Assembly: GCA_019240215.1 (NCBI GenBank)
Contig: JAFAYQ010000067.1
Location: forward strand, 1 to 64,000
Origin: Actinomycetota bacterium
Lineage (GTDB): Bacteria > Actinomycetota > Actinomycetes > Streptosporangiales > Streptosporangiaceae
DNA length: 64,000 nt
Reading direction: 5' to 3'
In this document: positions 49,692-59,949 of the stretch, piece after piece
How positions within the stretch are numbered: position 1 is the first letter of the stretch
Layout of the letters: every line of letters begins with the position of its first letter
Position numbers and translations under genes: made by a program
Notes under the pieces: model-generated
Told to the model about the DNA's origin: nothing
Seen by the model: only the letters and a program-made list of their open reading frames with translations
Database searches by the model: none

Positions 49692-50020
49692 AACCGACCC
49701 GAATAGCTCAGGCCAGTGCGGAAAACGCCATTGTCCTGCCCAGTTTTTGCGAGACAACGGGCACGACCGTGCTCATACCGGAGAAAAGCCGCACTCGGCC
49801 GACCAGCGGAAATACAGTTATCCCGGCTCAATCAGGCATCCCGTACAACTGTGTCGGGTCAGCTCTGACCTGGGTTTTTACTGACATTGCCCGCCTGTTC
49901 GGCGCTATGCTCTTGGCGTTCGCAGTGATCGAAGACCCGTGGAAGGTCGGCACAGCCCGTTTTTCGGCGTAGCCGACGGCGCGGAGGGGACCGCAAGGCC
50001 GTCGGTGGGGGAGGGGCTAG
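49692..50020 (+). promoter_or_regulatory. Leader/promoter region of the SpoIIE gene, no gene seen
   Basis: The 329-bp stretch holds no convincing ORF. A possible promoter is TGACAT (49882-49887), an 18-bp spacer and TATGCT (49906-49911). An inverted repeat CCGACGGC (49973-49980)/GCCGTCGG (49998-50005) with a 17-nt loop ends just before the GGGGGAGGGG ribosome-binding site, so it could affect translation of the next gene. Confidence 0.45.
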
Positions 50021-51844
50021 GTGTACGTGATTGAGCTGGGTCAGTTGGTTCCACAACAAGCGAGCGGGCCGCCCGTGAGCGACGATACGGAGCTGCCCGA
50101 GCCCGATGATACGGAGCGGCCGCAGGCGGGCGTGGTCTGGGGCGGGCTCGCGGTCCCGCTGCAGGCCGGGCCGGCCGGCCGCGAGGAACGGCGGGACGCG
50201 GTGGTGTGGTCGGCCTCCCGCCCGCGGGTGTCGGCGGTCGAGGCCGGGTTCTTCAGCTGGGATCTGACCGACGGCGCGGTGAGTTTCGAGCCGGGCACCT
50301 GCCGGCTGCACGGCCTGCCCGCCGACGAGCCGGTCACGATGACCGAGCTGCTCGAGCGGGTGCCCGAGGAGGACGCCGCCAGCATGGTGGGCGCCCTGCG
50401 GCAGATGAGCGCCGCCTGCGGCACCTACCAGATCGAGTACCGGGTGATGGACGCCGACGGCGTGCTGCGTTCGATGGAGGCCCGCGGCCGGGTGCTGCCC
50501 GGGCCGGACGGCCGGCCGCAGCGGATGACCGGGTTCGTGATGGACACCACCACGATCTGGGCCAGCCGGGAGGCCGAGCAGCGGCGGCTGCGGGAGGGCG
50601 CCGAGCGGACCGCGCTGACCCAGAAGTTCACCGCCGCGCTGGCCTCCGCGATCAGCGTCGACGACATCACCAGCGCGGCCCGGTCCGGGCTGGCCGTCTA
50701 CGGGGCCAACAGCCTGGTTATGCTGGCCGAGCAGGGCGGCCGCCAGGAGACGGTGGCGCACTACGGGTTCACCCCGGCCGCGTCGGCGGCCCTCGCCCAC
50801 CTGCCCGGCGGCTCGCCGGTGGCCGACGTGGTCGCGACCGGCCAGCCGCTGTTCATCGGGTCGGCCTCCGCCCTGGCCCGCTACTACCCGCAGGCGGCGG
50901 CCCGGGCCAAGCGGTCGGGCCAGCGGGCCTGGGCGGTGGTGCCGGTCCCGGTCGGCAAGGACCTGTTCGTGGTCTGCCTGATGGGGTTCGGGGCGGTGCG
51001 CGAGTTCGCGGCCGAGGAGCGGGCGCTGCTGGTCTCGGCGGCCGGGCTGCTGGCCCAGTCGCTGCAGCGGGCCCGGATGTACGAGGCCGAGCACGCGCTC
51101 GCCCGCGACCTGCAGCGCGGGCTGCTGCCGCACGGGCACCTGGCCGCGCCGGGGGTGACGATCGCGGCCCGCTACCGGCCGGTCACCTCCGGGCTGGAGA
51201 TCGGCGGCGACTTCTACGACGCCATCGACCTTTCCGACGGCCGGGTCGCCCTGGTCATCGGGGACGTGCAGGGCCACAACCCGATCGCCGCCTCGCTGAT
51301 GGGGCGGCTGCGGACGGTGGTGCACGCCTACGCCCGCGAAGGCCAGGGGCCGGCCGAGGTGATGACGCTGGCCAACCGCTGGCTGGCCGACCTCAACACC
51401 GACGTCGACCTGGCCATGTTCGCGACCTGCTGCTTCGTCATCATCGACCCGGCCCGCGGCCAGCTCGAGATGTGCCGGGCCGGGCACCCGGGGCCGGCCC
51501 TGGCCAGCCCGGGCGGACCCCCGGTCCTGCTCGAGCACGGCGACGACCTGCTGCTGGGCGTCAACGCGGACGAGCACTACAGCTCGGTCACGCTGCCGGT
51601 GTCGCCCGGCTCGGTGCTGGTGCTGGCGACCGACGGGCTGCTCGACGACGACGGGGCCGACCCCGGCTGCAACGTGCGGGCGCTGCTCGGGGTGCTCGGC
51701 GACGGCGTCGCTGACGAGCCCGAGCGGCTGGCCGACAAGCTGCTGGCCAGCCGCCAGCGGCTGCCCCGCCACGGTGACGACATCGCGCTGATGGTGGCCC
51801 GGGTGGACAAGGCGGCCCGCCCCCGCCTCAGCGCCGTCTCCTAG
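50021..51844 (+). CDS. PAS-GAF-SpoIIE (PP2C-type) phosphatase
   Basis: The 607-residue cytoplasmic protein has a PAS-like domain (about 75-190: 'GFFSWDLTDGAVSFEPGTCRLHGL', 'YQIEYRVMDADGVLRSME'), a GAF-like domain (about 205-345: 'FTAALASAISVDDITSAARSGL', 'SGQRAWAVVPVPVGKDLFVV') and a C-terminal SpoIIE phosphatase (about 360-600: 'ARDLQRGLLPHG', 'GGDFYDAIDLSDGRVALVIGDVQGHNP', 'VLVLATDGLLDD', 'DDIALMVARV'). Such proteins are numerous in Streptomyces and activate anti-sigma antagonists by dephosphorylation. The start at GTG 50021 has a strong GGGGGAGGGG. No anti-sigma or STAS gene is adjacent. It is convergent with the flavin reductase gene (CTAG overlap). Confidence 0.92.
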   Translation: MYVIELGQLVPQQASGPPVSDDTELPEPDDTERPQAGVVWGGLAVPLQAGPAGREERRDAVVWSASRPRVSAVEAGFFSWDLTDGAVSFEPGTCRLHGLPADEPVTMTELLERVPEEDAASMVGALRQMSAACGTYQIEYRVMDADGVLRSMEARGRVLPGPDGRPQRMTGFVMDTTTIWASREAEQRRLREGAERTALTQKFTAALASAISVDDITSAARSGLAVYGANSLVMLAEQGGRQETVAHYGFTPAASAALAHLPGGSPVADVVATGQPLFIGSASALARYYPQAAARAKRSGQRAWAVVPVPVGKDLFVVCLMGFGAVREFAAEERALLVSAAGLLAQSLQRARMYEAEHALARDLQRGLLPHGHLAAPGVTIAARYRPVTSGLEIGGDFYDAIDLSDGRVALVIGDVQGHNPIAASLMGRLRTVVHAYAREGQGPAEVMTLANRWLADLNTDVDLAMFATCCFVIIDPARGQLEMCRAGHPGPALASPGGPPVLLEHGDDLLLGVNADEHYSSVTLPVSPGSVLVLATDGLLDDDGADPGCNVRALLGVLGDGVADEPERLADKLLASRQRLPRHGDDIALMVARVDKAARPRLSAVS

Positions 51845-52362
51845 TCCTCGCCGTCGAGCGACAGGTAGGACCCGCGCCAGAACAGCAGCGGGGCGCCGCC
51901 GTCGCCGGAGGTTTCCGCGTAGCGGACCCGGCCGACGATGATCTCGTGGTCGCCGCCCGGCAGGCTGTGCTCGACCGTGCACTCCAGCGCGGCCAGCGTC
52001 CCCTCCAGCCGGGGGCTGCCGGTCGGGCCGGGCCGGTGCTCGACCTCGTCCCACACCGCCGCCAGCCCGCGCCGGGCGAAGTTGGACGACAGCTCCTGCT
52101 GCGGGGCCGACAGCACGTTGACCACGAACGCGCCGTGCTGGCGGATCGCGTCCAGCGTCAGGCTGGACCGGTCGAAGCAGACCAGGATCAGCGGCGGGTC
52201 GAGTGACAGCGAGCTCACGGCGTTGGCGGTGGTGCCGACCGGCTCGCCGTCCGCGTCGATCGAGGTGACGACGGTGACACCGGTGGCGAAATGCCCCACC
52301 GCGTGCCGGAACTCGGCGCTGGAGATGTCGTTGTCAGCTTCGGTGGATGCTGTCATCGTCAT
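51841..52362 (-). CDS. Flavin reductase-family protein
   Basis: The 173-residue FMN-binding split-barrel protein shows 'FRHAVGHFATGVTVVTSIDADGEPVGTTANAVSSLSLDPPLILVCFDRSSLTLDAI', 'FVVNVLSAPQQELSSNFA' and 'LAALECTVEHSLPGGDHEIIVGRVRYAE'. It likely reduces flavin with NAD(P)H for a monooxygenase, or acts as a monooxygenase component; no partner is next to it. The start is at 52362 or the ATG two codons later. It lies 146 bp after the Nramp-like gene and has its own upstream region. Confidence 0.93.
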   Translation of the reverse strand: MTMTASTEADNDISSAEFRHAVGHFATGVTVVTSIDADGEPVGTTANAVSSLSLDPPLILVCFDRSSLTLDAIRQHGAFVVNVLSAPQQELSSNFARRGLAAVWDEVEHRPGPTGSPRLEGTLAALECTVEHSLPGGDHEIIVGRVRYAETSGDGGAPLLFWRGSYLSLDGED

Positions 52363-52508
52363 TTCTGTCCAGAGTTGAGCAGGGCCACACTAGTCAGCAA
52401 GCGATTCCCATCCACGGTTATTTCCGGCCGGTCCGGATATACCCATTAAATCGATCGGCAAGCTCGACTTGGATGAGTGGCCGCCGATCGCCAGCTTGAC
52501 CTGCCCCG

Positions 52509-53900
52509 TCAGCCGAGGCCGAACCAGCCCAGCACCGTCTGCCCCAGCAGCAGCAGCGACATCACGCTGATCGCGGCCACCACGACCGTTGCCACCACCC
52601 GCAGGATCGGCCCGTTGACGTGGCGGCCGAGCACCTCGCGGCGGTTGGTCAGGATCAGGATGTAGATCAGCACGATCGGGGTGACCAGGCCCTGCAGGAC
52701 CTGGGTGCCGATGAGCAGGCTGATCAGGTTGACCGGGGTCAGCGCGACCGCCGCCCCGAGCGCGGTCTGCAGGGTGAACAACCCGAGGAACAGCGGTGCC
52801 TCGGCGAACCGGCGGGACACCGAGCGCTCCACCCCGACCGCCTCGCTGATCGCGTAGCTGCTGGACAGCGGGACCACCGCGCCGGCCAGGGCGCTGGCCC
52901 CGAGCAGGCCGAACGCGAACAGCAGCTCGGCCCCGCTGCCGGCCACCGGCCGCAGCGCTTCGGCCGCTTCCTTGGCCGAGCTGAGCGGGCCGCGGCCGCC
53001 GATGGTGGCCCCGGTGGCGATGATGATCATGATGCTGATGACGCAGGCGAACACGGCCCCGCTGACCGCGTCGAGCCGGGCGTTGCGGTAGTTGGCGGGC
53101 CCGGCCCCGCGGTCGACCACCCCGGCGGCCGCGTAGAACTGCATGTAGGGGCTGACCGTGGTGCCGATCAGGGCCACCCCGAGCAGCAGGTAGCCCTTGG
53201 TCAGCAGGAAGTGCGGGATGACGAGGTTGCTGCCGACCGCGGTCCAGTCCGGGTGCCCGAGGATGGCGGCGATCGGGTAGGCGAAGAACGCCAGCGACAA
53301 GATCAGGAAGATCCGCTCCGCGTACCGGTAGGACCCGAACAGCACCAGCCCCCAGATCAGCACCGCGGCGGGCGGGATGACCCAGTAGCGGCTGACCCCG
53401 AGCAGCTCGAACGCGGCCCCGATGCCGGCGAACTCGCTGACCACCAGCCCCGTGTTGGCCAGCAGCACGCAGAACAGGGCCAGCCCGGTCAGCCGCAGGC
53501 TGAACTGCTCGCGGATCAGCGCGGCGATGCCCTTGCCGGTGAAGATGCCCAGCCGGATCGCCATCTCCTGCACCACGACCAGCGCGATCGTGATCAGCAG
53601 CATGAAGAACAGCGTCCGGTAGATGTACTGCGAGCCGGCGCTGGAGTAGGTGGCGATGCCGGCCGCGTCGTTGCCGGCGTTGGCGGCCACCAGCCCCGGC
53701 CCGGCGACGGCGATGTAGGCCAGCGTCCGGCGGCCGCCCGGTATCCGCCGGATCACCGCCGCGGTCCGGCGCCGCAGCGCCAGCCCGGTCACGCTGTGCT
53801 CGCCGGAAGCGGGCGGCGACGCCGTGTCCTCGACCACCTCGTGCTGGGCGGTGACCGCTGCCTCGTCCGGCCGGGCCGTGGTCTCGTCCGGGCGCGTCAT
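52509..53900 (-). CDS. Nramp-family divalent metal transporter with atypical metal-site motifs
   Basis: The 463-residue protein has about 11 membrane helices. TM1 reads 'VAGPGLVAANAGNDAAGIATYSSAGSQYIYRTLF': the canonical DPGN metal motif is replaced by NAGN-D (74-78). TM6 reads 'LIGTTVSPYMQFYAAAG', without the usual MPH methionine. These are the two motifs that bind Mn2+/Fe2+ in classical Nramp proteins, so the ion may be Mg2+ or another hard ion (inference). A cytoplasmic N-terminus of 40 acidic residues precedes TM1. It is coupled by an ATGA overlap to an MgtE_N/CBS protein, supporting a regulatory pair. Confidence 0.9.
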   Translation of the reverse strand: MTRPDETTARPDEAAVTAQHEVVEDTASPPASGEHSVTGLALRRRTAAVIRRIPGGRRTLAYIAVAGPGLVAANAGNDAAGIATYSSAGSQYIYRTLFFMLLITIALVVVQEMAIRLGIFTGKGIAALIREQFSLRLTGLALFCVLLANTGLVVSEFAGIGAAFELLGVSRYWVIPPAAVLIWGLVLFGSYRYAERIFLILSLAFFAYPIAAILGHPDWTAVGSNLVIPHFLLTKGYLLLGVALIGTTVSPYMQFYAAAGVVDRGAGPANYRNARLDAVSGAVFACVISIMIIIATGATIGGRGPLSSAKEAAEALRPVAGSGAELLFAFGLLGASALAGAVVPLSSSYAISEAVGVERSVSRRFAEAPLFLGLFTLQTALGAAVALTPVNLISLLIGTQVLQGLVTPIVLIYILILTNRREVLGRHVNGPILRVVATVVVAAISVMSLLLLGQTVLGWFGLG

Positions 53901-55261
53901 CGCAGCAGCCTCGGGAAGTGCAGCCGCCCGCGTTCGGGCAGCAGCGCGTCGAGCACGTCGTCGGCCAGGATGCGGCCCAGCGGCTGGCCGTGCTCGTCGA
54001 CCACCAGCAGCGAGGAGTGCCGGGTCCGGACCAGCTGGTCGGCCACCTCGGCCACCGACGCGTCCGGCGGCACGGTCAGCGGCTCCGGCGTCTCGTCGGC
54101 GGCCAGCACGTCCCCGACGGTCACGTCGTCGGCGTGGGTGACCAGGTCGAACAGCGGCAGGTCGGCCAGCAGCTCCCCACCGGGGCCGCAGATCACCACC
54201 GCGTCGATCTCTTCCCGGTGCTGGCTCAGGTCGGCCACCGCCCGCTTGACCTCACCGATCGTGCTGTCCGGCTCGGCCTGGACCAGCGTGGTGGTCATGA
54301 ACCCGCCCGCCTCCCGCTCGGGGTAGGTCAGCAGGGCCGACAGTTCGCCGGCCTTGTCGGCGGGCATCTCGGCCAGGATGGCCGCCCGCTCGCCGTCGGC
54401 CAGGTCGCGCAGCGCGTCGACCGCCTCGTCCGGCTCCATCGCGGCGATCAGCGCCGCCGCCTGGGCGGGCTGCACCTCCCGCAGCAGCGCCTCCAGCTCG
54501 TCCGGGTCCATCTCCTCGAGCGCGTCGGCGGCGGTGTCGGCCGCCAGCCGCGACAGCAGGTCCTGGCGGGCCGGGCGGCCGAGGTCCTCCAGCAGGTCGG
54601 CCAGTTCGGCCGGGGCCAGCCGCCGCAGCTGCTCGTCGCTCGACCGCAGCTGCACGGCCGGCGGCGAGCTGGTCAGCTCGTCGGAGAACGGGGCGACCGC
54701 GTCCCAGTCGATGACCCGCTCGGGGGTCGGGCGGCCGCGCAGCCGCTTGGGACCCAGCCGCCGCAGCAGCGTGTTCAGGCTGACATCCAGCCCGACCAGC
54801 AGGAACTGCCCGGCCACGGGGGCCAGGTAGAGGTCGGCGGCCCGGATCACCTGGCGGCCGTCGAGGTCCACCACCTGGTGGTCGAGCATGTCCTTGGCCA
54901 GCAGCACCTCACCCGGGCGGCGGCTGAACTCGCGCAGGTCGAGCCGGGCGGTGCGCAGCGACACCGACTGGTGGGCGATGGACTCCACCGCCTCGATCGG
55001 CAGGAAGCTGGTGCGCGACCCGACCCGCAGCAGCAGACCGGTCAGCGGCGGGTAACGGTCCTGGCCGTGCATCCGGGCCACCAGGTCGGCGAGCTTGCCG
55101 ACCCGCTGGCCGCGCTGGTTGAACACCGGCGCGCCGACCAGGCTGGCCACGCTGACGATGGCCTGCTGGACCGCCCGGCGGGTGGTCAGACGGGTGTTAC
55201 GCCGGCGCAGCGCGTCGGCGGCGGGCGCCATCAGGCGGCGCGGGGAAGGAGTAACCATCAC
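53897..55261 (-). CDS. Soluble MgtE_N/CBS-domain protein with PRC-barrel-like N-terminus
   Basis: The 454-residue protein lacks membrane helices. Its N-terminal part (about 36-170) resembles PRC-barrel/beta modules ('LVGAPVFNQRGQRVGKLADLVAR', 'DHQVVDLDGRQVIRAADLYL'). An MgtE_N superhelix follows (about 205-310, 'LRRLAPAELADLLEDLGRPARQDLLSRL', 'DPDELEALLREVQPAQAAALIAAMEPDEAVDALRDLA') and then a CBS pair (about 325-445, 'GGFMTTTLVQAEPDSTIGEV', 'LTVPPDASVAEVADQL', 'HGQPLGRILADDVLDALLP'). MgtE_N-CBS pairs sense cytosolic Mg2+. It probably gates or partners the coupled Nramp protein. Confidence 0.88.
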   Translation of the reverse strand: MMVTPSPRRLMAPAADALRRRNTRLTTRRAVQQAIVSVASLVGAPVFNQRGQRVGKLADLVARMHGQDRYPPLTGLLLRVGSRTSFLPIEAVESIAHQSVSLRTARLDLREFSRRPGEVLLAKDMLDHQVVDLDGRQVIRAADLYLAPVAGQFLLVGLDVSLNTLLRRLGPKRLRGRPTPERVIDWDAVAPFSDELTSSPPAVQLRSSDEQLRRLAPAELADLLEDLGRPARQDLLSRLAADTAADALEEMDPDELEALLREVQPAQAAALIAAMEPDEAVDALRDLADGERAAILAEMPADKAGELSALLTYPEREAGGFMTTTLVQAEPDSTIGEVKRAVADLSQHREEIDAVVICGPGGELLADLPLFDLVTHADDVTVGDVLAADETPEPLTVPPDASVAEVADQLVRTRHSSLLVVDEHGQPLGRILADDVLDALLPERGRLHFPRLLR

Positions 55262-55472
55262 GGGCCTCCACAGCAGCAGACACCCGCGCGAGAATCAGTT
55301 CAGCCGGACTGGGAACCCTCAGTTCAGCGAGCCGGAGCGGCGGGTGACGGAACGGATAGGTGGAAGACCGGACTAGGAGGTTCACTCGACACGGCCACCA
55401 CCTCCATTCCTCGTCACCGGCGGCTGGCTGCCCTCAGAGATTCTACGACATACGTTAAGCAAGAATAGGCGC

Positions 55473-56669
55473 ATGGCATCGGGACAGGTGTTCACGTCCA
55501 GGCTGCGGGGCCGGCCGCTGCTCGACGACGAAGAGACCGCGGTCGGCCGGATCCGGGACGTGGTGATCCTGCCCACCGCCCAGGGCCTCGCGCCGCGCGC
55601 GCTCGGCCTGGTGGTGACGCTGCAGCGACGGCGGATCTTCGTCAACTTCGGCCGGATCTCCGAGCTGTCGATCGACGGCGCCCACCTGCGCGGCGGGGCC
55701 GTCGACCTGGGCCGGTTCACCGGCCGGACCGGGGAGATCCTCGCCTCCAGCCTGAACGGGGTGCAGGTCGAGGGCGGCGTCGTGGTCGACGTGGCGATCG
55801 CCCCGGCCGAGGGCCGCCGGGACGGCTGGGACGTGTCCTCGCTGGCGGTCCGGCCCCGCGGCCTGCGCTTCCGGTCCACCCAGATCGTGCCCTGGGACAA
55901 GTACCCGGAGCTGTTCAAGGCGGGTGCGCTGGCCGAGCAGCTGGCCAGCCTGCGCGAGCTGCACCCGACCGACCTGGCCAGCGCGGTCGAGGGCATGACG
56001 CCCGACCGCCGCACCCAGATCGCGGCCGCGCTCGAGGACGATGAGCTGGCCGACGTGCTCGAGGAGATGCCCGAGCAGGACCAGATCCGGCTGCTGGCCA
56101 GCCTCAACCCCGAGCGCACGGCCGACGTGGTCGAGGAGATGGAGCCCGACGACGCCGCCGACCTGCTGGCCGAGATGCCGCCCGACCAGCGGGATCGGCT
56201 GCTGGCCGCGATGGAGCCGGCCCAGGCGGCCGACCTGCGGCGGCTGCTCCGCTACGGCAGCCGGACGGCGGGTGGCCTGATGACCTCGCAGCCGCTGATC
56301 GTCGCGCCCGACGTGCCGGTGGCCGAGATCCTGGCCCGCATCCGCCAGCCCGAGACCCGGGCCACCGCCGCCGCCCAGGTGTTCGTGTGCGCGCCGCCCG
56401 CCACCACGCCGACCGGCCGGTTCCTGGGCACGATCGGGTTCCAGCGGCTGCTCCGGCGGCCGCCCGCGATGCTGGCGGGCGACTGCGTGCAGTCGAGCAC
56501 GTTCGTCCGCCCGGAGATGCCCGAACGGGAGCTGGCCGCCCGGCTGGCGGCCTACAACCTGATCAGCGTGGCCGTTTGCGACGAGGCCGGCCGGCTGCTC
56601 GGCGCGGTCACGGTGGACGATGTCCTTGACCACATTCTGCCCGCCGACTGGCGCAGGACGGGAGGCTGA
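55473..56669 (+). CDS. Second soluble MgtE_N/CBS protein with PRC-barrel-like N-terminus
   Basis: The 398-residue protein repeats the layout of the divergent neighbour: N-terminal beta module ('SRLRGRPLLDDEETAVGRIRDVVILP', 'GILASSLNGVQVEGGVVVDVAI' with slight variation), MgtE_N repeats ('LRELHPTDLASAVEGMTPDRRTQIAAALEDDELADVLEEMPEQDQIRLLASLNPERTADVVEEMEPDDAADLL') and CBS-like motifs ('GGLMTSQPLIVAPDVPVAEIL', 'LISVAVCDEAGRLLGAVTVDDVLDHILP'). No membrane segment is present. It is followed after 3 bp by the DUF1003 gene. The ATG at 55473 follows AAGAATAGG. Confidence 0.88.
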   Translation: MASGQVFTSRLRGRPLLDDEETAVGRIRDVVILPTAQGLAPRALGLVVTLQRRRIFVNFGRISELSIDGAHLRGGAVDLGRFTGRTGEILASSLNGVQVEGGVVVDVAIAPAEGRRDGWDVSSLAVRPRGLRFRSTQIVPWDKYPELFKAGALAEQLASLRELHPTDLASAVEGMTPDRRTQIAAALEDDELADVLEEMPEQDQIRLLASLNPERTADVVEEMEPDDAADLLAEMPPDQRDRLLAAMEPAQAADLRRLLRYGSRTAGGLMTSQPLIVAPDVPVAEILARIRQPETRATAAAQVFVCAPPATTPTGRFLGTIGFQRLLRRPPAMLAGDCVQSSTFVRPEMPERELAARLAAYNLISVAVCDEAGRLLGAVTVDDVLDHILPADWRRTGG

Positions 56670-56672
56670 CTC

Positions 56673-57197
56673 ATGGCCCGCTGGAAGGAGATGAACCCGG
56701 TCCGGCTCCTCAGTGAGCGGCCGGATCTGTCGGTGCCGCGCGGGGCTGCGTCCCGGGTCGGCACGCACTACGATCCGGACTCGTTCGGCCGGTTCGCCGA
56801 GGCGCTGGCCCGGTTCCTGGGCACCGGCCGGTTCCTGGTCGCCCAGACCGTCATCGTCATCGGCTGGATCGTGCTGAACGTCGTCGGTCTCGTCCACCAC
56901 TGGGACCCGTACCCGTTCATCCTGCTCAACCTGGCCTTCTCCACCCAGGCCGCCTACGCCGCGCCGCTCATCCTGCTGGCCCAGAACCGCCAGGACGACC
57001 GCGACCGGGCCAACATCGAGCGGGACCGCGAGGTGGCCGCCCGGACCCAGGCCGACACCGAGTTCCTGGCCCGCGAGCTGGCCGCCGTCCGGCTGGCCCT
57101 GTCCGACGTGGTCACCACCGAAGACCTGCACGATTCGATGGAGCACCTGGCCAAGGCGATCGCCAACGGCAACGGCTATCACGAGCAAGTGCGATGA
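56673..57197 (+). CDS. DUF1003 membrane protein
   Basis: The 174-residue protein has two membrane helices ('GRFLVAQTVIVIGWIVLNVVGLV' and 'FILLNLAFSTQAAYAAPLILLAQNR') and a coiled C-terminal cytoplasmic tail ('QDDRDRANIERDREVAARTQADTEFLARELAAVRLAL'), the DUF1003 pattern. Members neighbour MgtE/CBS proteins in many actinobacteria, but no function is established. It starts 3 bp after the MgtE_N/CBS gene with a GGGAGG Shine-Dalgarno, and its end overlaps the next start (ATGA), so metal and carbohydrate genes share a transcript here. Confidence 0.92.
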   Translation: MARWKEMNPVRLLSERPDLSVPRGAASRVGTHYDPDSFGRFAEALARFLGTGRFLVAQTVIVIGWIVLNVVGLVHHWDPYPFILLNLAFSTQAAYAAPLILLAQNRQDDRDRANIERDREVAARTQADTEFLARELAAVRLALSDVVTTEDLHDSMEHLAKAIANGNGYHEQVR

Positions 57198-59949
57198 ACG
57201 CCGAGCAGCAGCGGGTCCAGGGGTTCGGCCGCCTCGAGGACGGGCTGCGGCAGGCCAGCGACTGGTACCTGTGGGGTCCCTACGTGAGCGAACGGCAGTG
57301 GGGCACGGTCCGCGAGGACTACAGCGCCGACGGCTCGGCCTGGGACTACTTCCCGCACGACCACGCCCGGTCGCGCGCCTACCGGTGGGGGGAGGACGGG
57401 CTGGCCGGCTTCAGCGACATCGAGCAGCGGCTGTGCCTGGGCCTGGCCCTGTGGAACGGCCGCGACCCGATCCCCAAGGAGCGGCCGTTCGGGCTGACCG
57501 GCCCCCAGGGCAACCACGGGGAGGACGTCAAGGAGTACTGGTGGTACGTGGACGCGGTGCCCAGCCACGCCTGGAACCGCTGGCGTTACCACTACCCGCA
57601 GGGCCCGTTCCCGTACGACGACCTGGTGGCCACCAACGCGGCCCGGAACCGCTACCAGCCCGAGTACGAGCTGCTCGACACCGGCGCGTTCGACGACGAC
57701 CGGTACTGGATCGTCGACGTCAGCTACGCCAAGGCCGATCCCCGTGACCTGCTGATGACGATCCAGGTCACCAACGCCGGGCCCGAGGCCGCCACCTTGC
57801 ACGTGCTGCCGACCGCCTGGTTCCGCAACACCTGGTCCTGGGACACCGGCGCCCCCAAGCCGGTCATGACCGGCCGCCCGGGGGGCGCGGCGGTCGATGT
57901 ACCCCACCCCTTTCTGGGGGACCTGGAACTGATCGCGGGCGGCGGGCCGGACGGCACCCCGCCCGCTCTGCTGTTCTGCGAGAACGAGACCAACCTGGCC
58001 CGGCTGTACGGCGCCACCCCGACGACGGCCTACCCCAAGGACGGCATCAACGACCACGTCATCCACGGGCGGGCCACCGTCAACCCGGACCAGCAGGGCA
58101 CCAAGTGCTCGTTCTGGTACCAGCTGACGGTCCCGGCCGGCGGCTCGGCTGAGCTGCGGATACGCCTGCGCCCAGCGGCCCCGCAGCAGGCCACCCCGGC
58201 CGCACCCGCGGCCGATCCCCTCGGCGACGTTTTCATCCAGACCAATCGCCTGCGCCAGCTGGAAGCCGACCAGTTCTACGCCGACCTCAGCCCGGCCGGA
58301 GCCCCGGCCGACGCCGCCCACGTGATGCGCCAGGCGTTCGCGGGGCTGCTGTGGTGCAAGCAGTTCTACTACTTCGACGTGGCCCGCTGGCTGGACGGCG
58401 ACCCGGCCCAGCCCCCGCCGCCGCCGGGGCGGCGGCTCGGCCGCGACACCCGCTGGGAGAACTTCAACGCCTTCGACATCATGTCGATGCCGGACAAGTG
58501 GGAGTACCCCTGGTTCGCGGCCTGGGACCTGGGCTTCCACTGCGTGTCGCTGGCCCACGTCGACCCCAACTTCGCCAAGTACCAGCTGATCCTGCTGTGC
58601 CGGGAGTGGTTCCAGAACCCGAACGGCGCCCTGCCCGCCTACGAGTGGGACTTCGGCGACGTCAATCCGCCGGTCCAGGCCTGGGCGGCGCTGCGGGTGT
58701 TCGCCCTCGACGGGGGCCAGGACCTGGACTTCCTGTCCCGGATCTTCGACAAGCTGCTGATCAACTTCACCTGGTGGGTGAACCGCGAGGACTCGGGCGG
58801 CAACAACGTGTTCGAGGGCGGTTTCCTCGGGCTCGACAACATCGGCCCCATCGACCGCTCGCACCTGCCGGTCGGCGGCATCCTCGAGCAGTCCGACGCG
58901 ACCGGCTGGATGGCGTTCTACGCGGTCAGCATGGCCAGCATGGCCAGCATCCTCGGCCGCACCGGGCGGCGGCCGAGCGATGACATCACGCTCAAGTTCC
59001 TCGAGCACTTCGCGTCGATCTCGGCCGCGATCAACAGCCAGGGGCTGTGGGACGACGCCGACGGGCTGTTCTACGACAAGCTGCTGACCGAGGACGGGGC
59101 CTCGATCCCGGTCAGGACCCGGTCGATGGTGGGGGTGATCCCGATCCTGGCCGCCGCCGTGGTCGACCAGCACCTGCTCGACCAGTCGCTGCGGCTGGGC
59201 AAGCAGTTCGCCGAGTTCCTGCGCCGGGCCGGGGCCGACACCGTCAATACGAACCTGAACAAGCTGGCCGAGCAGGGCCTGCTGCGCGGCGAGGCCGGCG
59301 ACCGGCGGCTGCTGCTCACGCTGGTCAGCGTCGACCAGCTCGAGAAGGTCTGCTGCCACCTGTTCGACGAGAACGAATTCCTGTCCCCGTACGGGCTGCG
59401 GGCGCTGTCGGCCTACCACCGCGACCACCCGTACCTGCTCGACGTCGAGGGGGAGCAGTCCACCATCGACTACGAGCCGGCCGAGTCGACCACCGCCATG
59501 TTCGGCGGCAACTCCAACTGGCGGGGGCCGATCTGGTTCCCGCTCAACTACCTGATCGTCGGCGTGCTCGAGGCCTACCACCACTTCTTCGGCGACGAGC
59601 TGACCGTCGAGTACCCGGCCGGTTCGGGTCACCAGCTCAACTTCGAGCAGATCACCACCGACCTCCAGGACCGGCTGATCTCGATCTTCCTGGTCGGCCC
59701 GGACGGGCGGCGGCCCTGTTACGGCTGGGTCGACAAGCTCCAGCACGATCCCGCCTGGAACGGCAACGTGCTGTTCAACGAGTACTACCACGGCGACAAC
59801 GCGGCCGGCCTGGGCGCCTCCCACCAGACCGGCTGGACCGGCGTGATCGCCGACATGATCCGCCGCCGCTACGGGACCGTCCCCTCGCTCGGCGACGTGC
59901 TCGCCAACGTCGGCCTGATCCCGTCGGCCCCCTCAACTCAGGAGGACCA

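Noticed and set aside
52363..52508. Small peptide gene in the gap before the Nramp stop
   Set aside because: No start with a ribosome-binding site or meaningful peptide; ordinary promoter region of the flavin reductase gene.
55262..55472. Possible M-box (Mg2+) or ydaO riboswitch between the divergent MgtE_N/CBS genes
   Set aside because: Checked both strands for the conserved M-box core and for ydaO motifs; only short repeats (CAGTTCAGC twice) were found, without the conserved core.
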